This document shows, one piece after another, positions 8,671 through 17,112 of a DNA stretch of 64,000 bases. The position numbers and the translations under genes are program-made. Every line of letters starts with the position of its first letter. Position 1 is the stretch's first letter. Origin of the DNA: Nocardiopsis coralli (lineage in GTDB: Bacteria; Actinomycetota; Actinomycetes; Streptosporangiales; Streptosporangiaceae); contig NZ_JADBGI010000024.1 in the NCBI RefSeq assembly GCF_014892575.1, positions 1 to 64,000 of the forward strand. Direction: 5' to 3'. Below the pieces are notes generated by a model. That model saw nothing but the letters and a program-made list of their open reading frames with translations, did not search any database and was not told where the DNA came from.

Positions 8671-10098
8671 TCAGTCGCGGGGGCGGGCCCCCGGTTCACC
8701 GGCGTCGATGACGAAGGTGGCGCGGTCGCGGATGGGGGCTCCCGGCTCGCTCACCCGGTCGACCACCCGGAAGTCGGCGGTCCACTGCTCGGGCGTGAGG
8801 GTGTTGCGAACATAACCCCGGCGGCGGTTGAGGAACCGGATGTGCGGGTTGCCGCGGAGCTGGACCTCGTCGGTCGGGTCCTGTTCCGATCCGTCCTGGC
8901 CGCTGGTGAACGAGGTACCGACCAGTTCGGTGGCGACGGTCTCCGAGTCCGGGTCGTCGAAGTCGGCCTTGACGTCCACCACGTAGTTGGCGTGCACGTC
9001 GCCGGTGAGCACCACGGGGGAGCCGACGCCGGCGAGCTCGTCGCGGACCGCGTCGCGTTCCACCCGGTAGTTGTCCCAGGCGTCGTCGCTGAACTCGTGC
9101 GGAGGGCCGTCCGCGAAGTCGCGCTGGGAGAAGAACACCTGCTGGGCGAGCACGTTCCAGACCGCCCTCGACCCGGACAGGCGGGAGGACAGCCACCGGC
9201 GCTGTTCGGCGCCCAGGAGCGTACGTTCCGGGTCGTCGCGTTCGTCGTCCTCCACCTGCGGGTCCCGGTACTGGCGGGTGTCGAGCATGTGCAGGTCGAC
9301 GAGGGTGCCGTAGGAGAGCGTGCGGTAGAGGTGCAGGTCGGGGCCGTTCGGCCGTTGGGGCCTGCGTAGGGGCATGTGTTCGTAGTAGGCCTTGAGGGCG
9401 CGGGCGCGGCGTCTCAGGAAGCGTTCGCGCGGGATGTCCTCCTCGTAGGAGGTGTCGTCGGCCCAGTTGTTCTCGAGCTCGTGGTCGTCGAAGACCACCG
9501 CCCAGGGGAACGCTGCGTGGGCGGCCTGGAGGTCGGTGTCGGTCTTGTACTGGGCGTGGCGCAGACGGTATTCGGCCAGTGAGCGGACCTCGACCTCGGG
9601 GAAGTGCCCGCGGCCGATCTCGCCCTGGTCCTCGGTCTCGTAGATGTAGTCGCCGAGGAAGGCCACCAGGTCCAGGTCCTCCTCGGCGAGGTGGGCCTGG
9701 GCGGTGTAGTGGCCGTTGGTGTAGCTCTGGCAGCTGGCGATGGCGAAGGTGAAGCGGTCCGGGCGGGAACCCGGTTCCGGGGCGGTGCGGGTGCGGCCGA
9801 CGGGGCTGATCTCGCCGTCCCAGCGGAAACGGTAGAAGTAGTCGGCGCTCGGGCGCAGGCCGCCGGGTTCCACATGGACGGAGTGTGCGTCGTCGGGACC
9901 GGTCTCGGCGGTGCCGGAAGCGACGACGTCGGAGAAGTGTTCGTCGTGCGCGACCTGCCACTCGACCTCGACGGTGCGGTCGGGCATGCCGCCCAGACCG
10001 TCCTCGGCCAGGGGGTCGGGTGCCAGACGGGTCCAGAGCACGACGCTGTCGTGGAAGGGGTCGCCGGAGGCGACGCCCAGGGTGAAGGGTTCGGTCAT
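8671..10098 (-). CDS. PhoD-like alkaline phosphatase family protein
   Basis: 475 residues with the PhoD N-terminal fibronectin-like domain (FTLGVASGDPFHDSVVLWTRL) followed by the metallophosphatase domain: FAIASCQSYTNGHY, FLGDYIYE (metal Asp), VFDDHELENNW and VVLTGDVHANYV. The family hydrolyses phosphomono- or diesters using Fe/Ca. Unlike secreted PhoD, no Tat or Sec signal precedes the domain: the protein begins directly with MTEPFTLGVASGD, so it appears cytoplasmic unless the start is mis-set. ATG at 10098 (or GTG at 10101) follows CGAGG. The 805-base repeat-rich region lies upstream. Confidence 0.92.
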   Translation of the reverse strand: MTEPFTLGVASGDPFHDSVVLWTRLAPDPLAEDGLGGMPDRTVEVEWQVAHDEHFSDVVASGTAETGPDDAHSVHVEPGGLRPSADYFYRFRWDGEISPVGRTRTAPEPGSRPDRFTFAIASCQSYTNGHYTAQAHLAEEDLDLVAFLGDYIYETEDQGEIGRGHFPEVEVRSLAEYRLRHAQYKTDTDLQAAHAAFPWAVVFDDHELENNWADDTSYEEDIPRERFLRRRARALKAYYEHMPLRRPQRPNGPDLHLYRTLSYGTLVDLHMLDTRQYRDPQVEDDERDDPERTLLGAEQRRWLSSRLSGSRAVWNVLAQQVFFSQRDFADGPPHEFSDDAWDNYRVERDAVRDELAGVGSPVVLTGDVHANYVVDVKADFDDPDSETVATELVGTSFTSGQDGSEQDPTDEVQLRGNPHIRFLNRRRGYVRNTLTPEQWTADFRVVDRVSEPGAPIRDRATFVIDAGEPGARPRD

Positions 10099-10568
10099 CA
10101 CGGAGCCTCGGGGGGTGGGGGACGGGGGGACGTCCGCGTGCGCGGATGACTGTCGACTGTCCCCGAGTGCTACCCCGCGGGGCGGTGGACCACCGCGTTC
10201 TCCAGAGATTCTCCGGAACCCTGCCCATCCGGTGCCCCGCGCGCCGCTGGAGATTCCCTCGACCCTCCGGCGCCTGCGCACGTGCGTGTGCCCGGCGCCC
10301 GTTGCGCGTGCCCCTCGCACTGCGCTGAGGCGTGCCTTCGGAGATTCCCTGAAGTCCTTCGCGCGCACGGTGTGGTCCACGAGCAGGACGCGTGCCCTGG
10401 AGGTGGGCGTGCGTGCAGCTCCGCCGGTCCGCGGCTCTCACGCGCGCCGATCCTGCGTGGGATCCCTGCGCGCGTGTGCAGGCGCTCTGGCGCAGCCCCT
10501 CGTGCATGGACCGGGCGTTCCTCGGGGCGGCCGTGCGCGTGGAGAATCTCTGCGTGGTCCGACGTGTG

Positions 10569-10616
10569 CCCCTTGCCCTGTGCGGCCGGGGCCCCGCCGG
10601 GGCGCAGGGCAAGGGC
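10569..10616. terminator. Long GC-rich hairpin in the sbcC-phoD gap
   Basis: Perfect outer arms CCCTTGCCCTG (10570-10580) and CAGGGCAAGGG (10605-10615), with a GGGGCCCC centre. It could end sbcC transcription, though it lies about 290 bases past the sbcC stop, or be an independent palindrome. Confidence 0.45.
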
Positions 10617-10712
10617 GTTGAAGCATCTCCATGCCCTGCGCCGTACGCCTGCATGCGTGCGCCGGGCGTGGGCATGGCGCGTCCTGGGGGCCGCGCTTGC
10701 TTGCCTGTGCCC

Positions 10713-10752
10713 GCGTTCGCGCGTTCGCGCGTTCGCGCGTTCGCGCGTGCGC
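10713..10752. repeat. Tandem octamer GCGTTCGC
   Basis: Four perfect head-to-tail copies of GCGTTCGC (10713-10744) and a fifth with one mismatch (GCGTGCGC). Each unit also overlaps a GCGCG junction, so the tract is strongly Z-DNA or slippage prone. No function assigned. Confidence 0.9.
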
Positions 10753-10903
10753 ACGTGGCGCGTGAGAGCCGGGGGACCTGCGTTCTTCGAGCACGGCCGG
10801 GGCGCGCGTTGCTCAACTCGTGCGCATCCGTGCGCGGCTCGAGGGGGCGGCATGTGGGGGCTGGAGAATCTCCGGCGGTCGGAACGGCGCCCGTGCCCCC
10901 GGG

Positions 10904-13900
10904 TCAGCCCAGGTGCTCGACGCGTGACCCCGACGACCCCTTGTGCACCCGCAACTGCGACGTCACCCGGTCGCGCAGGTCGGCCACGTGGCTGACGACC
11001 CCGACCGCGCGGCCGCCGTCGCGCAACCCGTCCAGCACCTCGAGGACCTCCTCCAGCGTGTCCTCGTCCAACGTCCCGAACCCCTCGTCCACGAACAGGG
11101 TGTCGATGTCAGCGCCGCCTGCCTCGGCGCCGGCGACGTCCCCCAACCCCAGCGCCAGGGCCAGGGAACTGAAGAAGGTCTCCCCGCCGGACAGTGTCGC
11201 CGGGTCCCGCTCCACCCCCGTCCAGGCGTCGAGCACCCGCATGCCCAACCCGCCGGCGGAACGCGCGCGCCCGTCCCCGGCGGCCTTGTCGACGGTGTAC
11301 CGCAGCTCGTACCGGCCGTCCGACATCGTCGCGAGCCGGTCGTTGGCGGCGGCCACCACCTGCTCCAGCCGCGCCGCGAGCACGTACGCGGACAACCGCA
11401 CGTGGTCCTCGTTGTCGGCGGCGGTGCCCGAGGTCAGGGCCCGCATGTTCTCCGCGAGGGCGTACCGGTGCAGCACCGGTTCCGACCCCGCCAGGCACGA
11501 GTCCAACTCCACCCGGAGCTCGGCCAGCCGCCGCGCCCGGTCCCGCAGCCCACCGCGCCAGGCCACCGCCTCGTCCGCGGCCCGCCCGGCACGCGAGGCC
11601 GCCTCGCCCAGGGCCTCCAGGTCCGGCACGGGCCCGGCACCGGTCAGTTCCGGGTCCTCCAGCACCGCGCGGACCGCAGCCACTTCGTCGTCGTGCGCCC
11701 GCGCCCGTTCGCGCAGGTCCCGCCGTTCGGGGTCGGACAGCGCCGCCGCCCACACCTGTTCCTCGGTGGTCGACGAGAGCCCTGCCTCGGAAGGCTCGCC
11801 GTCCCCACCGCGCAGGTCCACCCCGGCCAACCGGCGCCTGACCTCCGCCTCGGCCTCCCGCAGCTCCTCCACGGCCCGGTCGCGCGAGGTGGCAGCCTCG
11901 GCCGCCGCACCCAACCGGTCCGCCTCCGACACCAGCCGCCGGGCCCGCGCGTCGATGGTCGGATCGTCGCCCCGCGCGGCGTCCAACACCCCGGTCAGCC
12001 GTTCGCGTTCGGCCACCGCGGCCTCGCGTGCGCTGGTCACCTCCGACACCCGCAGCGCCAGCGTGCCCTCACGTTCGCGGGCCCGCTCCAGGTCGGTCCC
12101 GGCGCGCTCCAACGCCTCCTCCAGACGCTGGACGGTGTCGGCCGCCGCCCGCGCCTCCGACAGGGCCTCGGAACGTGTACCCACCTCGGCCCGCGCGTCG
12201 GCGACCCCGCGCCCCTCGGCCCGTTCGGCGGCGGCCGTACGCCGCTCGCGCAGCACGGTCTCGGCGTTCTCGGCCTCGCTCCGGCGCACCGCGGCAGCGT
12301 CGGCCGCAGAGTGTGCCGCCTTCTCCTCCTCCGCCGAGACCACACCCTCGGGCCCGGCGACGGCGGGGGAGGGGTGCTCCGCGGAACCGCACACCGCGCA
12401 CGGCTCGCCCTCGGCCAGGTCGGCGGCGAGCTCCGCCGCCATGTGCCCGATCCGCCGCTCGCGCAGCGCCAGGGCGTGGTCGCGCGCCTCCTGGGCCGCG
12501 TCCACGGCCGTGCGCCGACGCTCCTCGGCCCCGGCCAGTTCACCGGAGAGCCGCTCCTGATCCTGCGCCGCCGACAACCGCGCCCGCGCCGTCGCCAGAG
12601 CCGTCTCCGCGCCTTCGGCCCGGGCGGCCTGCTCCCGCGCCTCGGTGAGCTCACGGGTCAACGACTCCACCCGCGGCGGCAACACGGAAACCTGCTCCCG
12701 CGTAGCCTCCAAATCACGTGCCAGGCGCTGCAGCTCCGCGTCGTGCCCGGCCACCGTCCGGCCCAGGTCGCGCAGCCGTTCGGCGTCCCCGCGCAGCAGC
12801 TCCAGGCGTGCGTGCTCGTCCCGGCGTTCCTGCTCGGCCGAGCGCAGCGCCTTCTGCGGACGCGGCGCCCCGGCGTCGGGCCACTCGCCGGCGACCGGAA
12901 CCCCGAGGGCCGTGCGGTCCACCCCCGGCAGCCCCTCCACCAGGGCCAACCGCTCCGCGAGTTCGGCCTCGGCCTTGTCCCTCTTCGTGCGCCGCTGGTC
13001 CCGCGCGTGCAGCGACGGGAGCACCGTGTCCGCCCGCTCGGCCGCGGCCAACCGCACGTCGATCCCGGAACGCTCCTGCGCCCGCTCCTTCAACTCCGCG
13101 TCCCGGAGCCGCGCCGCGGACAGGCGCTCGTGCCGGTCGCGCACCGCACGCCCGCGCTCCAGCTCCGCGCGTGCCTCCTCGCGCTCGGCTACCACCCCGG
13201 CGGTGACCGTCTCGGCGTCGCGTGCCGTCGCAGCGGTCACCGACGCAGCCTCGGCCGCCCACGCCGACAGCTCGGCCGGGTCCTGCGGGGCCTCGGACCG
13301 CGCCGCCTCCGCCAACCGCCCGGCGGCACCGCGCACCGCCTCCTCGGCCGATTCGACCTCCCTACGCAGCTTGGATGCGTGCCCGCGGAACCACTCCTCC
13401 ACGTCCCGGAACACCCGGGTGTTGAAGATCCGCTCGAGCGACTCGCGCCGCTCCTCCGACCGGGCCCGCAGGAACCGCGCGAAGTCCCCCTGCGGCAACA
13501 TCGCCACCTGGCAGAACTGGTCCAACGTCAGCCCCACGAGGTCGCCGATGAACTGCCCGGCCTCGTCGGGGCGCGTCGTGACCCCGACCCACGAACCCTC
13601 GACCCGCTCGGCCACCACGACCTTGGCGTTCTCGACCTTCGTGCCGCGGCCGCGCTTCTTGGGCCGCTCCCACCGGGGCTTGCGTGCGATGTGCAGGCGC
13701 CGCCCGCCGCAGGTGAACTCCAAGGTCACCTCGGGCTCGCGGTCCAACGGGGCGTGGTCGCTCTTGGGGGAGCGGTCGTTCTGGCGTGCACCCGGCACCC
13801 GCCCGTACAGCGCGAAACACACCGCGTCGAGCACCGAGGTCTTGCCCGCTCCCGTCGGCCCGTGCACCAGGAACAGCCCGCCCGAGGTCAGGCGGTCGAA

Positions 13901-13963
13901 ATCCACCTGCTCCTGCCCGGCGAAAGGCCCGAAGGCCCGCACCGTGAGGGTGTGCAGCCGCAT
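10904..13963 (-). CDS. sbcC: Exonuclease subunit SbcC (Rad50-like ATPase)
   Basis: 1019 residues, the ATPase partner of SbcD in the double-strand-break and hairpin nuclease. Walker A GPTGAGKTS at residues 35-43; long charged coiled-coil arms rich in Glu, Arg and Ala; a zinc-hook CAVC near residue 520; signature LSGGETFFSSLALALGL; and Walker B LFVDEGFGTLDEDT near residue 955. The ATG overlaps the sbcD stop by one base (TGATG), so the two are translationally coupled. Full length for actinobacterial SbcC. Its 3' end faces the repeat-rich region. Confidence 0.96.
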   Translation of the reverse strand: MRLHTLTVRAFGPFAGQEQVDFDRLTSGGLFLVHGPTGAGKTSVLDAVCFALYGRVPGARQNDRSPKSDHAPLDREPEVTLEFTCGGRRLHIARKPRWERPKKRGRGTKVENAKVVVAERVEGSWVGVTTRPDEAGQFIGDLVGLTLDQFCQVAMLPQGDFARFLRARSEERRESLERIFNTRVFRDVEEWFRGHASKLRREVESAEEAVRGAAGRLAEAARSEAPQDPAELSAWAAEAASVTAATARDAETVTAGVVAEREEARAELERGRAVRDRHERLSAARLRDAELKERAQERSGIDVRLAAAERADTVLPSLHARDQRRTKRDKAEAELAERLALVEGLPGVDRTALGVPVAGEWPDAGAPRPQKALRSAEQERRDEHARLELLRGDAERLRDLGRTVAGHDAELQRLARDLEATREQVSVLPPRVESLTRELTEAREQAARAEGAETALATARARLSAAQDQERLSGELAGAEERRRTAVDAAQEARDHALALRERRIGHMAAELAADLAEGEPCAVCGSAEHPSPAVAGPEGVVSAEEEKAAHSAADAAAVRRSEAENAETVLRERRTAAAERAEGRGVADARAEVGTRSEALSEARAAADTVQRLEEALERAGTDLERAREREGTLALRVSEVTSAREAAVAERERLTGVLDAARGDDPTIDARARRLVSEADRLGAAAEAATSRDRAVEELREAEAEVRRRLAGVDLRGGDGEPSEAGLSSTTEEQVWAAALSDPERRDLRERARAHDDEVAAVRAVLEDPELTGAGPVPDLEALGEAASRAGRAADEAVAWRGGLRDRARRLAELRVELDSCLAGSEPVLHRYALAENMRALTSGTAADNEDHVRLSAYVLAARLEQVVAAANDRLATMSDGRYELRYTVDKAAGDGRARSAGGLGMRVLDAWTGVERDPATLSGGETFFSSLALALGLGDVAGAEAGGADIDTLFVDEGFGTLDEDTLEEVLEVLDGLRDGGRAVGVVSHVADLRDRVTSQLRVHKGSSGSRVEHLG

Positions 13964-15108
13964 CAGCGGGCCCCTTCCTGGAGGCGGACCTCTTCGACGG
14001 CGGTGTCCACGAGCGCGCGTTCCTCCTCGGACACGGGTGCGCCCCGAGCCCACTCCACGAAGTCGGCCACCACCGCACGTTCGTCGCGGCCGGAGACCTT
14101 CGCGGTGACCGGACGGCGTTCGGGCGCACCGCCCTCGGGGTCGAAGTCCAACATGAGCGTGTGCGGGAAACGCTCCCGCAGCCGGTCCATGGGCCGGGAC
14201 GGGCGGCGCGGGTCGGTGAGGGTGATTTGCAGCCAGTGCCCGGTGAAGCGTTCCCACTCGGCCCCGGACAGCAGGTCGTCGATGCGCCCGCGGACACGGG
14301 CCAGCGGACGCGGGACCGGGGCCCGCACGAACTCCGCGCCGGCCAGGCCCGAGGCGTCCAGGTCCACGATCCAGTACCCCTTGACCTGGTGTTCCTCGGA
14401 GAAGGAGTAGGCCAGCGGGCTCCCGCAGTACCGCACCGCCGGGCTCAGTGCCTGGCGCCCGTGCAGGTGCCCCAGCGCGGCGTAGTCCACCCCGTCGAAG
14501 ATCGTCTGCGGCACGTGGCTCGCCCCGCCCACCGAGATGTCGCGCTCGCTGTCGGAGGGCTCGCCGCCGGTCACGAACGCGTGGGACAGCACCACCGACC
14601 GGGTCCCGGGGCGTTCGGCGAGGTCGGCGCGGACGAGGTCCATCGCGTGGCCGAGCGCGGCCGGGTGCCCCCGTTCGGAGAGCCCCCAGTGGTGGCGGGC
14701 GATCTCCGGCTCGAGGTAGGGGATGCCGTAGAAGGCGACGGGACCGTGCTCGTCCTCGACCACCACCGGGGTGCCCACACCGTCCATGGAACTGCGCAGG
14801 TGCACCCCGGAGGCGTCGATGAGGTCGGTGGCGAAGGACATGCGCGCCATCGAGTCGTGGTTGCCGCTGATGAGTACCGCCCGAGCCCCGGTGGCGTGGA
14901 TGCGCGCCAGGGTGCGGTCGAACAGGCGCACCGCGTCGACCGGGGGCAGGGCGCGGTCGTAGAGGTCGCCGGCGACGACGACCACGTCGACGGCCTCGGT
15001 GCGGATGGTCTCGACGAGGTGGTCCAGGACGCGGCTCTGCGCGTCGAGGAGGTTCTCGCGGTGGAAGGAACGGCCCAGGTGCCAGTCCGAGGTGTGCAAC
15101 AGGCGCAT
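13963..15108 (-). CDS. sbcD: Exonuclease subunit SbcD (Mre11-like nuclease)
   Basis: 381 residues, Mn-dependent calcineurin-like nuclease acting with SbcC. Metal motifs are in order: LLHTSDWHLGR (D and H ligands), VVVVAGDLYDRA, VLISGNHDS, SHAFVTGG and ALGHLHGRQ. The start at 15108 (MRLLHTSDWH) matches the family; an in-frame ATG at 15120 adds MSSA, and neither has a strong ribosome site. First gene of the sbcDC pair, separated from the upstream O-methyltransferase by about 100 bases. Confidence 0.95.
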   Translation of the reverse strand: MRLLHTSDWHLGRSFHRENLLDAQSRVLDHLVETIRTEAVDVVVVAGDLYDRALPPVDAVRLFDRTLARIHATGARAVLISGNHDSMARMSFATDLIDASGVHLRSSMDGVGTPVVVEDEHGPVAFYGIPYLEPEIARHHWGLSERGHPAALGHAMDLVRADLAERPGTRSVVLSHAFVTGGEPSDSERDISVGGASHVPQTIFDGVDYAALGHLHGRQALSPAVRYCGSPLAYSFSEEHQVKGYWIVDLDASGLAGAEFVRAPVPRPLARVRGRIDDLLSGAEWERFTGHWLQITLTDPRRPSRPMDRLRERFPHTLMLDFDPEGGAPERRPVTAKVSGRDERAVVADFVEWARGAPVSEEERALVDTAVEEVRLQEGAR

Positions 15109-15212
15109 GGCACTGGACATTACCGAAGGTTGGGCCGGGGCGTGAGGGCCTCGTGTGGACCTGTGGACAACGGTGGTCGCCCCGGCCCGGGCCCCCAGCC
15201 CCGCCCACACCG

Positions 15213-15872
15213 TCAGTTCTTGCGGGCCAGCGTCAACCCGTCGCCGAGGGGCAGCAGCACCTGTGTGACACGGTCGTCGGCCACGAGCCGGTCGTTGAAG
15301 TCCCGGATGCCCTGGACGTGCGGCTCGGTGTTGTCGGGGTCGACCACCCGACCGTGGGAGAGAGTGTTGTCGGCCAGCAGCAGCCCGCCCGCACGCATGC
15401 GCGGGACGAGCTCCTCCCAGTAGTCGATGTAGCCGGTCTTGTCGGCGTCCAGGAAGGCGATGTCGAACTGCTCCTGCTCGGGCAGGCCCTGCAGCGACTC
15501 CAGCGCGGGGCCGATGCGCAGGTCGATGCGGTCTGCCACGCCCGCGCGTTCCCAGTAGCGCCGGGCCACCGACGTCCACTCCTCGCTGATGTCCAGCGCG
15601 AGCAGGCGGCCGTCGGAGGGCAGGCCCCGGGCGAAGCAGATGGAGGAGTACCCGGTGAAGGTACCGATCTCCACGACGTCGCGTGCGCCCTGGATCCGGG
15701 TGAGCAGGGTCGTGAAGGCGCCCTGCTCGGCTCCGATCTGCATGCCCTTGTGGTCGGGGTACAGGCGTGCGGTCTCCTCGGCGAGCTCGGCCAGCACCGG
15801 GTCGACGGGGTCGGTGTGGTCGACGATGTAGGCCTGGAGCTCGGGGGTGATGGTTTCCGTGGTTCGAGTCAC
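15213..15872 (-). CDS. SAM-dependent O-methyltransferase (class I, COMT-like)
   Basis: 219 residues of the catechol/caffeoyl-CoA O-methyltransferase family: SAM motif VVEIGTFTGYSSICFARGL, LLALDISEEW, and metal-site Asp in DIAFLDADKTGYIDYW with a later LLADNTL. Members methylate catechols or similar small hydroxylated substrates with Mg; the substrate cannot be read from sequence. GTG start with no clear ribosome site. The start codon lies only 12 bases from one end of the MITE-like element, so its promoter may be inside the element. Confidence 0.92.
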   Translation of the reverse strand: MTRTTETITPELQAYIVDHTDPVDPVLAELAEETARLYPDHKGMQIGAEQGAFTTLLTRIQGARDVVEIGTFTGYSSICFARGLPSDGRLLALDISEEWTSVARRYWERAGVADRIDLRIGPALESLQGLPEQEQFDIAFLDADKTGYIDYWEELVPRMRAGGLLLADNTLSHGRVVDPDNTEPHVQGIRDFNDRLVADDRVTQVLLPLGDGLTLARKN

Positions 15873-15883
15873 GCCGCCAGCCT

Positions 15884-16096
15884 AGGGCCTGCTTGGCGAA
15901 CACCCAGTTACCTGCTGCGCGTCGCCCCAGCGGCACCCTCGCTGCGTTCTCATCAGTCAACGGCACATCCAGGCCGACTCCTTCTTCGGCCTTGCGATTG
16001 CACCACTGTCCCGCCCGTCGCCCGCCACCACCCTCAACGGACGCCTCCGGCGCAGTATTCGTCGAAGCGACGGAAGGCGTCCACCAAACAGGCCCT
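15884..16096. mobile_element. MITE-like element with terminal inverted repeats
   Basis: A 213-base segment bounded by 21-base imperfect inverted repeats (15884-15904 and 16076-16096; 17 of 21 positions match; both outer ends read AGGGCCTG). It encodes no transposase. An internal 46-base block (16010-16055) recurs in inverse orientation at 29447-29493. No clear target-site duplication was found. It is best described as a non-autonomous element or genome-specific repeat. Confidence 0.6.
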
Positions 16097-16135
16097 GACT
16101 TCCCACCCGCCGGTGGCCTCCCACCGCGCGGCCGG

Positions 16136-16885
16136 TCACCAGCTGACGATGTCGGAACCGCCCGTGGCCTGGCTGTGGTCGGGCAGGATCTCCGGCCAGT
16201 CGAACAGGTACACCGAACCGAGGACCACGCCGACCGTCAGCAGCGGCGTGATGACCTTCTGCTCGAAGGGGCCGTCGGTGGCGAAGCCCTTCCCCTGCCC
16301 GATGCGCTGCCGGTAGAAGGGCCAGAAGATCGGAACGCCCATCTTCGTGACCATGTCGCCGAAGAAGTGCAGGATCACGCCGAACGCGACCGCCATGCCC
16401 AGCCAGCTGTAGTCGGTGCCCGTCGCGTACAGCGCCAACGTGATCGCGCCGGTGGCCAGGGCGTTGATGATGCCCGAGGCCGTGCGGTTCTTGTCCAGGC
16501 CGAAACCCAGGCCCTGGAGCGCGATACCGATCAGCAGGAACACGAAGATCTGCACGGCGAGGTCCGACCACAGTGCCAGCAGCGTCACGATCGTGCCCAT
16601 GAGCGCGGCGAAGAAGAACGAGTGCGTGCCCATCCGGTGCCCGCCGAACAGGAAGTTCAGCATGTCGCTGAGCACCTCGGTGACCTTGCCGTAGGTCTTG
16701 GTCACCGTCGCGCTGCGGTGGTCGACGTCGGGCAACAACGCTGCACCCGCGCACACCAATGAGCCGGCGATGATCTCTCCCGGCCCCAACTCGAAGGTGA
16801 GTCCGAAGATCTCCCGGTCCTGAACGGCGGCGGCCACGGCCATTCCGCCCACCACGCCACTGAGTGCGTGCGAGTGCCCCATCAT
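16136..16885 (-). CDS. YdjM-like membrane-bound metal-dependent hydrolase
   Basis: 249 residues of the YdjM (DUF457) family: MMGHSHALSGVVGG with the His pair at the N-terminus, LLPDVDHRSATVTK, and HRMGTHSFFFA, interleaved with about five membrane segments, one of which includes LHFFGDMVTKMG. The conserved His/Asp residues suggest metal-dependent hydrolysis at the membrane; family members are LexA-regulated in Escherichia coli but no LexA box is visible here. Two adjacent ATG codons; the first is used. The MITE-like element lies 39 bases past its stop. Confidence 0.85.
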   Translation of the reverse strand: MMGHSHALSGVVGGMAVAAAVQDREIFGLTFELGPGEIIAGSLVCAGAALLPDVDHRSATVTKTYGKVTEVLSDMLNFLFGGHRMGTHSFFFAALMGTIVTLLALWSDLAVQIFVFLLIGIALQGLGFGLDKNRTASGIINALATGAITLALYATGTDYSWLGMAVAFGVILHFFGDMVTKMGVPIFWPFYRQRIGQGKGFATDGPFEQKVITPLLTVGVVLGSVYLFDWPEILPDHSQATGGSDIVSW

Positions 16886-17041
16886 GTCCGGAAACCGTAG
16901 CGGAGTATGCCAAGGGCAGCCAATCGGGGGGAATTGCGGACGCCAAATCCTCGCCGACCGCGCTCCTGAGCCGCGGTTCGGACGCGAATGGATACCGATG
17001 TCACGGCGCCCGCCGAAGATCGTTGACCCCCTTCGGTCGGC

Positions 17042-17058
17042 GTTGGTAAACAACCAAC
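17042..17058. promoter_or_regulatory. Inverted repeat upstream of the peptide ABC operon
   Basis: GTTGGT and ACCAAC arms around an AT-rich spacer (AAACA), 55 bases before the binding-protein start, in an otherwise GC-rich leader. Candidate operator; regulator unknown. Confidence 0.35.
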
Positions 17059-17112
17059 AACCCCCAGCGGTGGCCCGGCCACCGACCCCACGAACCACGA
17101 CAGGGGCCGTTC

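Larger units (their letters stand above)
10099..10903. other. Repeat-rich non-coding region between sbcC and phoD
   Basis: 805 bases with no credible gene: frames open here only because GC is extreme, and they give Arg/Ala/Pro low-complexity translations. The region holds five copies of a GGAGAATCTC-like palindromic motif (near 10204, 10249, 10340, 10541 and 10863), a large hairpin at 10569-10616, an octamer array at 10713-10752, and many GCGTGCGTG-like runs. It is upstream of phoD and downstream of sbcC on the minus strand. Confidence 0.7.

Noticed and set aside
10438..10794. Long open frames on both strands in the repeat-rich region
   Set aside because: Arg/Ala/Pro low-complexity translations with no family features; typical of non-coding DNA at this GC.
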